From the NCBI GenBank assembly GCA_937873555.1, contig CALMWN010000345.1:1-19668 (forward strand): 19,668 nt of DNA, given 5' to 3'. The notes below the pieces were generated by a model. The model saw nothing but the letters and a program-made list of their open reading frames with translations, was not told the origin of the DNA and ran no database searches. This DNA is from an uncultured Clostridia bacterium. GTDB lineage: Bacteria > Bacillota > Clostridia > Acetivibrionales > CALMWN01. The position numbers were made by a program, and so were the translations under genes. This document shows positions 15,047 through 19,668 of this stretch, piece by piece. Each line of letters begins with the position of its first letter. The stretch's first letter is position 1.

Positions 15047-16183
15047 ATGAAAAAGGTACTGGCACTGGTGGTTTGTATGTGTTTATTGGTTGCTTTGTTA
15101 GCGGGTTGTGCCGGAAAGAAAGAGCAGTCATCAATCAAGATCGGCGTCATCACAAGCTTAACCGGAGAAAGAGCTCAAACAGGAGTATACACAAAGAATG
15201 CCGGACTTATTGCTGTGGATGAAATCAACAAAGCCGGAGGAGTTTTAGGTAAAAAACTTGAACTGGTTTTTGAAGACGATTCAGGAACTGATGCAGGTTC
15301 TGTAAATGCCTTCAACAAGTTAACAAGCACAGGTGATATAGTAGCCGTAGTAGGTTCTCTATACAGTACAATGGACATTGCTATATCTCCGTTGGTTCAG
15401 AAAGCCAAAGTGCCGACACTTGTTATGGGTAGCAGTATGGCTATATCAAAACTCAATAATCAATTTATGTTCCAAAATCGTGCAGATGATCTTATGGCAT
15501 CCGAATTATTTGCAAAAGCCATCGTAGAAACGCTGAAACTTAAAAATCCTGCAGTAATACATGAAAGTGACTCTTTTGGACAAGGACTTGCAAATGCAAT
15601 AGAAGAGAATCTTGCAAAATTGGGTGTTACTGTTAAGACAGATATTGTTTATAACAAAGGTGAAAAAGACTTTACACCTATGCTTTCCAAGATTAAAGAC
15701 GCTAAAGCGGATGGAATCATCGGCGTATCCCAGCAGCTGGAAGCAGGTCTGATTATGAAACAAGTAAAATCTTTCGGCCTGAATGTACCTTTTCTGGGAT
15801 CAACCTCCTACTGTTCACAAATTGCCATTGACCTGGCAAAAGATGCTGCGGAAGGTGTATATGCAATAGGAGATTTCGCGCCAACGATACCACTGCAGAA
15901 GGGTCAAGAGCTTGTTAAAAATTACAGGGCCAAGTACAATGCGGATCCTGACCTGCCAAGTGCGCTGACGTATGATTCAATTTATAATATTGTTACAGCC
16001 ATCAAGAATGCTAAGTCTACTGAAGGTGAAGCTCTTAAAAATGCGATTGCATCATTGAAGAATATTGAAGGTTCAGCCTCCATTTATACATTCGATGAAA
16101 GAAGAGTTGGCGGAAAAACAGGCCTGCTTGTACAGAACAAAGCTGGAATTCCTACTGTTATAAAAATGATTAAGAAAGATTGA
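15047..16183 (+). CDS. livK: LIV-type ABC transporter substrate-binding lipoprotein
   Basis: This 378-residue receptor captures the substrate outside the cell and hands it to the two permeases encoded downstream. A lipoprotein signal peptide (KKVLALVVCMCLLVALLAGC, lipid-attached C22) is followed by the Peripla_BP_6 pattern: IKIGVITSLTGERAQTGVYTKNAGLIAVDEINKAGG, then VAVVGSLYSTMDIAISPLVQKAKVPTLVMGSS and PALTYDS-like SALTYDSIYNIVTAI near the end. The open frame extends upstream to an ATG at 15026, but GGAGGG (15035-15040) sits inside that extension at the right distance from the ATG at 15047. Members of this family bind branched amino acids, urea, amides, aromatic acids and others; specificity cannot be read here. 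No regulator-like features are seen in it. Confidence 0.92.
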   Translation: MKKVLALVVCMCLLVALLAGCAGKKEQSSIKIGVITSLTGERAQTGVYTKNAGLIAVDEINKAGGVLGKKLELVFEDDSGTDAGSVNAFNKLTSTGDIVAVVGSLYSTMDIAISPLVQKAKVPTLVMGSSMAISKLNNQFMFQNRADDLMASELFAKAIVETLKLKNPAVIHESDSFGQGLANAIEENLAKLGVTVKTDIVYNKGEKDFTPMLSKIKDAKADGIIGVSQQLEAGLIMKQVKSFGLNVPFLGSTSYCSQIAIDLAKDAAEGVYAIGDFAPTIPLQKGQELVKNYRAKYNADPDLPSALTYDSIYNIVTAIKNAKSTEGEALKNAIASLKNIEGSASIYTFDERRVGGKTGLLVQNKAGIPTVIKMIKKD

Positions 16184-16219
16184 GAAAATAAACTGACATC
16201 TAATTTATGAAAGGTAGAG

Positions 16220-16255
16220 CGCACTGCAGCCGGAAAATTTTCCGGCTACGGTGTG
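16220..16255 (+). promoter_or_regulatory. Long intercistronic stem-loop between livK and livH
   Basis: AGCCGGAAAATTTTCCGGCT (16228-16247) is a perfect 20-bp palindrome, and outer bases CACTG/CGGTG extend the stem with one C-A mismatch and one G-U pair. It lies 36 bp after the binding-protein stop and 25 bp before the permease start. No T-run follows, so it probably protects or processes the 3' end of the binding-protein message, giving more receptor than permease, as is usual in such operons; partial termination is also possible. Confidence 0.75.
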
Positions 16256-16280
16256 GCTTGATAAAGAGGGTGAATAATTA

Positions 16281-17147
16281 ATGATTCCACAATTGTTGTT
16301 AACAGGAGTATCAATGGGATTAATATATGCACTTATGGCAATGGGTTTTATCCTCATTGTAAGAGCAGTCGGATTTGTAAACTTCGCACAAGGAGAGCTG
16401 CTTATGGTTGGTGCATATGTTACATTTATGACCATCAGCCAGTTTAAACTGCCTTTTTTTGCGGCAATTATTTTAGCAGTGATTATATTAGCGGCTTTTG
16501 CAGTGCTTTTCATGTTTTCTACCTATTGGCCTTTAAGAAAAGCAACGTGGGATATTACATTCGTAATAAGTACTCTTGGTGCTTCAATGGTTCTTAAAGA
16601 ACTGGTGAGATTCATTTGGGGATCAGTGCCTTTAAGGGCTGAACCTCTTGTAGAAGGTATTCTGAAAGTAGGAGATGTTGTGCTGGATTATCAATTTTTG
16701 TATATCATCGCGATATCTTTGATTTTAATAGGTCTGGTATTTTTTCTTTTTGAAGGGACGTTCCTGGGAAGAGCCTTGCAGGCAGCGGCGCAGGATCAAT
16801 ATGCTGCTTCATTAATAGGTATTCCGGTAATTTTAACTATTGCATTAACATTTATAATTAGTACATTGCTTGCTGGAGTAGGAGGCTTTTTATTTTCACC
16901 AATATTTTTTGTATCCACCTCAATTGGTTCCTCCGGCTTAAAGGCTTTTGCGGGTCTGATCATCGGGGGCTATGGAAGCGTCAAAGGAGCCCTTATAGGG
17001 GCATTGTTCGTTGGTATTATTGAAGCATTTTCAGCTGTTTATCTATCTACTACATACAAGGATGCGATAGTATTTTTAATTCTGATTATAGTACTTGCCA
17101 TTAGACCGCAGGGTTTATTTGGTGAAAAAATTGCTGAAAAGGCGTGA
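16281..17147 (+). CDS. livH: LIV-type ABC transporter permease (LivH family)
   Basis: A 288-residue integral membrane protein with about eight hydrophobic helices, one of two different permeases forming the channel. The family signature lies at residues 30-50 (AVGFVNFAQGELLMVGAYVTF). The loop LGRALQAAAQDQYAASLIGIP is the EAA-like ATPase-coupling region, and the end AIRPQGLFGEKIAEKA is typical. The ribosome site AGAGGGTGA is well placed. It follows the binding-protein gene after a stem-loop and precedes livM by 12 bp. Confidence 0.93.
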   Translation: MIPQLLLTGVSMGLIYALMAMGFILIVRAVGFVNFAQGELLMVGAYVTFMTISQFKLPFFAAIILAVIILAAFAVLFMFSTYWPLRKATWDITFVISTLGASMVLKELVRFIWGSVPLRAEPLVEGILKVGDVVLDYQFLYIIAISLILIGLVFFLFEGTFLGRALQAAAQDQYAASLIGIPVILTIALTFIISTLLAGVGGFLFSPIFFVSTSIGSSGLKAFAGLIIGGYGSVKGALIGALFVGIIEAFSAVYLSTTYKDAIVFLILIIVLAIRPQGLFGEKIAEKA

Positions 17148-17159
17148 GGTGAAAATAGA

Positions 17160-18140
17160 ATGTTAAAAACGAAAAAAAATATATTTATATTTTTTATAAT
17201 TTCAATCATAGGGCTATTTCTGCCTTTTCTACTTACTAAGTACTCTTTACACATTATGAACACTGCTTTGATATATTTTATGTGTGTACTGGGATTTGAA
17301 ATCATGCTGGGTATGGGAGGACAGATATCATTTGCCCAAGCCGGTTTTTGGGGTCTTGGTGCGTATACTACCGCCATAGCAACTGTCAGACTGGGTTTTC
17401 ATCCTCTGATTGCCATATTGATCAGCGCAGTTTTTACAACGGTTTTTGCAGTACTTCTTGGTTCCGTACTGTTCAGGCTAAAAGGACATTATTTTGGTTT
17501 TGCTACTATAGGTGTTGTACAGATATTGATGAGCATATTTCAGAATTGGACACCTGTAACAGGTGGTGCCGATGGAATACCGAATATACCCAATCTTGAT
17601 ATCGTATTTTTTGAATTCAAAAACAGCATGACTTACTATTATGTATTAGCCATTATTGCTGTCATTTTGGCACTTATTGTTTATCGTATGAAGAAAACCT
17701 CATTGGGGAGAGCTTTAGAAGCCATCAGAGATAATGAAGTTGCCGCACAGTGTATGGGAGTGAATGTTTTTACAACAAAGAATATAGCATTTGGGATCTC
17801 CGCATTCTTCGCGTCTATTGCCGGATCTTTATGGGCATTTCTGAATGGATATATAAGTGCGACTACGTTCTCCTTTGAACAATCAACAATATTTTTAATA
17901 ATGCTGATGATTGGTGGGGTAACAAACCTTGCAGGAGCTTTTATAGGTGCTATACTTCTTACAATGCTCCCTGAATTGCTTAGATTTTTACAGGAATATA
18001 TCTTATTTGTTTATGGTTTAGGTATAATCTTGACAATGGTATTTATGCCTCAAGGATTGGTCGGGGGAGCCAAAACATTATATGCAAAATTCATTAAACA
18101 AAGGGGGAATAGTTACAATGAAACCCTTAATCGAAATTAA
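17160..18140 (+). CDS. livM: LIV-type ABC transporter permease (LivM family)
   Basis: The second channel subunit, 326 residues with around nine hydrophobic helices. Diagnostic motifs are GMGGQISFAQAGFWGLGAYTTA (about residues 43-64) and SLGRALEAIRDNEVAAQCMGVN (about 180-201), the contact for the ATPases. It closes with FMPQGLVGG, the LivM counterpart of the RPQGLFG end of LivH. GAGGTGA precedes its ATG, and its last 23 bp overlap the start of livG, pointing to coupled translation. Confidence 0.93.
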   Translation: MLKTKKNIFIFFIISIIGLFLPFLLTKYSLHIMNTALIYFMCVLGFEIMLGMGGQISFAQAGFWGLGAYTTAIATVRLGFHPLIAILISAVFTTVFAVLLGSVLFRLKGHYFGFATIGVVQILMSIFQNWTPVTGGADGIPNIPNLDIVFFEFKNSMTYYYVLAIIAVILALIVYRMKKTSLGRALEAIRDNEVAAQCMGVNVFTTKNIAFGISAFFASIAGSLWAFLNGYISATTFSFEQSTIFLIMLMIGGVTNLAGAFIGAILLTMLPELLRFLQEYILFVYGLGIILTMVFMPQGLVGGAKTLYAKFIKQRGNSYNETLNRN

Positions 18141-18873
18141 AAATGTTTGTAAGAGATTTGGCGGCGTTGTAGCAGCAAATGATATATGTTTGAATATTAT
18201 GCCGGGTGAGGTTAGAGGATTGATTGGCCCTAACGGCTCAGGAAAAACTACGCTGCTTAACCTTATAAACGGCATATATCAAGTTGATTCAGGCAACATA
18301 ATATTCAATGGTGAAGATATTACAAAAGCTCCTTCACACAAGAGAGCACGTCAGGGTATAGGCAGGACATTTCAGACCCCCCGTTTTCTGAAAAGGTCAA
18401 CAATAGAAGACAATTTGCTTTTGGGTAAGGACCTTGCTGATCAGCTTGGATTTGCCAATTCGTTTTTCGGGAAAAAAGGAACTGATTTTAAAAATGAACT
18501 GGAGATTTTAATGGATGTTGCAGGATTTGACTTTAACCAGGATGACGACATAGGATCACTGCCTTTTGGTAAACAGAAGCTGCTGGAGATAGTAAGGGCT
18601 ATGCTGACTTCTCCAAAGCTGCTTCTTTTGGACGAACCGGCGGCCGGAACTAACTCTTCGGAATACGCAAATATAGTGAACTTTATTAACCTTGCATCGC
18701 AAAGAGGAATAGCGGTTTTACTGATTGAGCATGTAATGGAACTAGTTATGAATGTCTGCCATAATATTACTGTCCTCAGTTTTGGTAAAGTGATTGCAGA
18801 TGGGACACCTGAAGAGGTTCGGAGTAGTGAGGCGGTAATTGAAGCATATCTTGGGAGGGCTGGCAATGCTTAG
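18118..18873 (+). CDS. livG: LIV-type ABC transporter ATP-binding protein (LivG family)
   Basis: A 251-residue ATPase. Walker A is GPNGSGKT at about residues 41-48, followed by the LivG-specific GRTFQTPRFLKRSTIEDNLLLG. The signature is diverged to LPFGKQKLLEIVRA where related proteins usually read LSYGQQ. Walker B is LLLLDEPAAG and the H-loop is LIEHVMELV, both standard for LivG. The open frame runs up to an ATG at 18082, but AAGGGGGA (18100-18107) gives correct spacing only to the ATG at 18118, where similarity begins. It overlaps livM by 23 bp and livF by 8 bp. Confidence 0.92.
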   Translation: MKPLIEIKNVCKRFGGVVAANDICLNIMPGEVRGLIGPNGSGKTTLLNLINGIYQVDSGNIIFNGEDITKAPSHKRARQGIGRTFQTPRFLKRSTIEDNLLLGKDLADQLGFANSFFGKKGTDFKNELEILMDVAGFDFNQDDDIGSLPFGKQKLLEIVRAMLTSPKLLLLDEPAAGTNSSEYANIVNFINLASQRGIAVLLIEHVMELVMNVCHNITVLSFGKVIADGTPEEVRSSEAVIEAYLGRAGNA

Positions 18874-19594
18874 AATTAGAAATTTACATTCTTATTATGG
18901 GCCTATTGAAGCACTGCATGGATTGAATCTTGAAATAGGAGAGAAATCTATTGTGTGTCTGATCGGGAGTAATGGGGCAGGAAAGACTACATTGCTGAAA
19001 TCGATATCAGGTATGATCAGACGTACAGGATCGATAGAATATGGTCCGGAAAGTAATGATATTATTGCAATGAGCCCGAAAAAAATAGCAAAAATGGGAA
19101 TACTTCATGTTCCGGAAGGACGGCATGTATTTCCCGGCCTGACGGTGAAGGAGAATTTGGAAGTAGGTACTGTAACCTGGAGAAGCTTTATCAGAGGAGG
19201 CTCTATTAAGGAAGATATTGAAAAGGTGTACGAGCTTTTTCCGCGGCTCAGTGAAAGACGTAACCAATTGTCATGGAGTATGAGTGGTGGAGAGCAGCAA
19301 ATGCTGGCAATAGGAAGGGCGTTGATGGGAAGACCCAAATTGCTTCTGCTGGATGAACCTTCCATGGGTTTGGCACCGGTAATTGTCAATGAGCTGTTTA
19401 AGAAAATACAGGAAATCAATAGGCAAGGTATACCGATACTGTTGGTTGAACAGAATGCAAAACTTGCTCTGGAGATATCAGATTATGCATATGTTATTGA
19501 AGAAGGGAAAATTGTCGTTGAAGGAGAATCCAAGGGGTTATTGAATGATCCGAGGGTAACGGAAGCATACCTTGGCCGTGTGGCAAAAAGTTAA
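18866..19594 (+). CDS. livF: LIV-type ABC transporter ATP-binding protein (LivF family)
   Basis: A 242-residue partner of LivG in the motor. It begins MLRIRNLHSYYGPIEALHG, the usual LivF N terminus. Walker A is GSNGAGKT, and VPEGRHVFPGLTVKENLEVG is LivF-specific. The signature is MSGGEQQMLAIGRAL, Walker B is LLLLDEPSMGLAP, the H-loop is LVEQNAKLAL, and the ending is TEAYLGRVAKS. The start was moved from an in-frame TTG at 18839 to the ATG at 18866 because GGGAGGG (18854-18859) lies just before it. It is the last gene of the importer in this window; the 74 bp that follow show no gene or clear terminator. Confidence 0.93.
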   Translation: MLRIRNLHSYYGPIEALHGLNLEIGEKSIVCLIGSNGAGKTTLLKSISGMIRRTGSIEYGPESNDIIAMSPKKIAKMGILHVPEGRHVFPGLTVKENLEVGTVTWRSFIRGGSIKEDIEKVYELFPRLSERRNQLSWSMSGGEQQMLAIGRALMGRPKLLLLDEPSMGLAPVIVNELFKKIQEINRQGIPILLVEQNAKLALEISDYAYVIEEGKIVVEGESKGLLNDPRVTEAYLGRVAKS

Positions 19595-19668
19595 AGTTGC
19601 AGGTTTATTATAAATATCCTGAATTCTGCACCTAAAATATGGAAATAAGGCATTACAAACCGCTAATC

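Noticed and set aside
18082..18117. Upstream ATG for livG
   Set aside because: It lies before the ribosome site; similarity to the family begins at the ATG at 18118.
18839..18865. TTG start for livF
   Set aside because: GGGAGGG lies within this stretch and gives correct spacing to the ATG at 18866.
19595..19668. Sequence after livF
   Set aside because: It is too short to judge; no gene start, terminator hairpin or adapter sequence was seen.

Overview
The window looks like one contig end from a Clostridia-type Bacillota. The base composition is moderately A+T-rich. Genes are tightly packed with strong AGGAGG-like ribosome sites, ATG/TTG starts and lipoprotein signal peptides. There is a DUF3502-type solute-binding lipoprotein and molybdenum cofactor genes of a type common in anaerobes. 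I cannot name the genus. The first 43 bases are not genomic: they are an Illumina Nextera i5 index plus adapter, so real DNA starts at base 44.

Bases 44-1543 are the end of a molybdenum locus. It holds the C-terminal part of a ModC-type ABC ATPase, a convergent mogA, and a 5'-decayed MOSC-domain gene. Bases 1594-8903 are a five-gene co-directional block: a solute-binding-like lipoprotein, a lipoprotein HlyD/MacA-type adaptor, a 963-residue FtsX/MacB-type permease and two LolD/MacB-type ATPases. The second ATPase carries an AbrB/SpoVT-like swapped-hairpin domain at its C terminus. This is an export or envelope-stress type ABC system, not a classical importer, although it begins with an importer-type binding protein. 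Between it and the next gene lies a structured segment of about 220 bp bounded by 18-bp inverted repeats.

Bases 9154-10866 (minus strand) encode adenine deaminase. A 355-bp divergent spacer then leads into a catabolic-looking locus on the plus strand: a zinc-dependent medium-chain dehydrogenase, the two halves of a split transketolase, a GntR/FCD regulator, and a complete branched-chain-amino-acid-type (LIV) ABC importer (binding protein, two permeases, two ATPases).

My reading of the right half is an uptake-oxidation-ketol-transfer route for an unidentified substrate. The LIV importer would bring it in, the dehydrogenase would oxidise an alcohol to a ketone, and the transketolase would transfer a two-carbon ketol unit. 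GntR would sense the substrate or an intermediate. No kinase is present, and the transketolase C-half has Tyr where the phosphate-contacting His of ordinary transketolases is expected, so a non-phosphorylated or unusual substrate is plausible. This pathway is inference; the family assignments of the single genes are firm.
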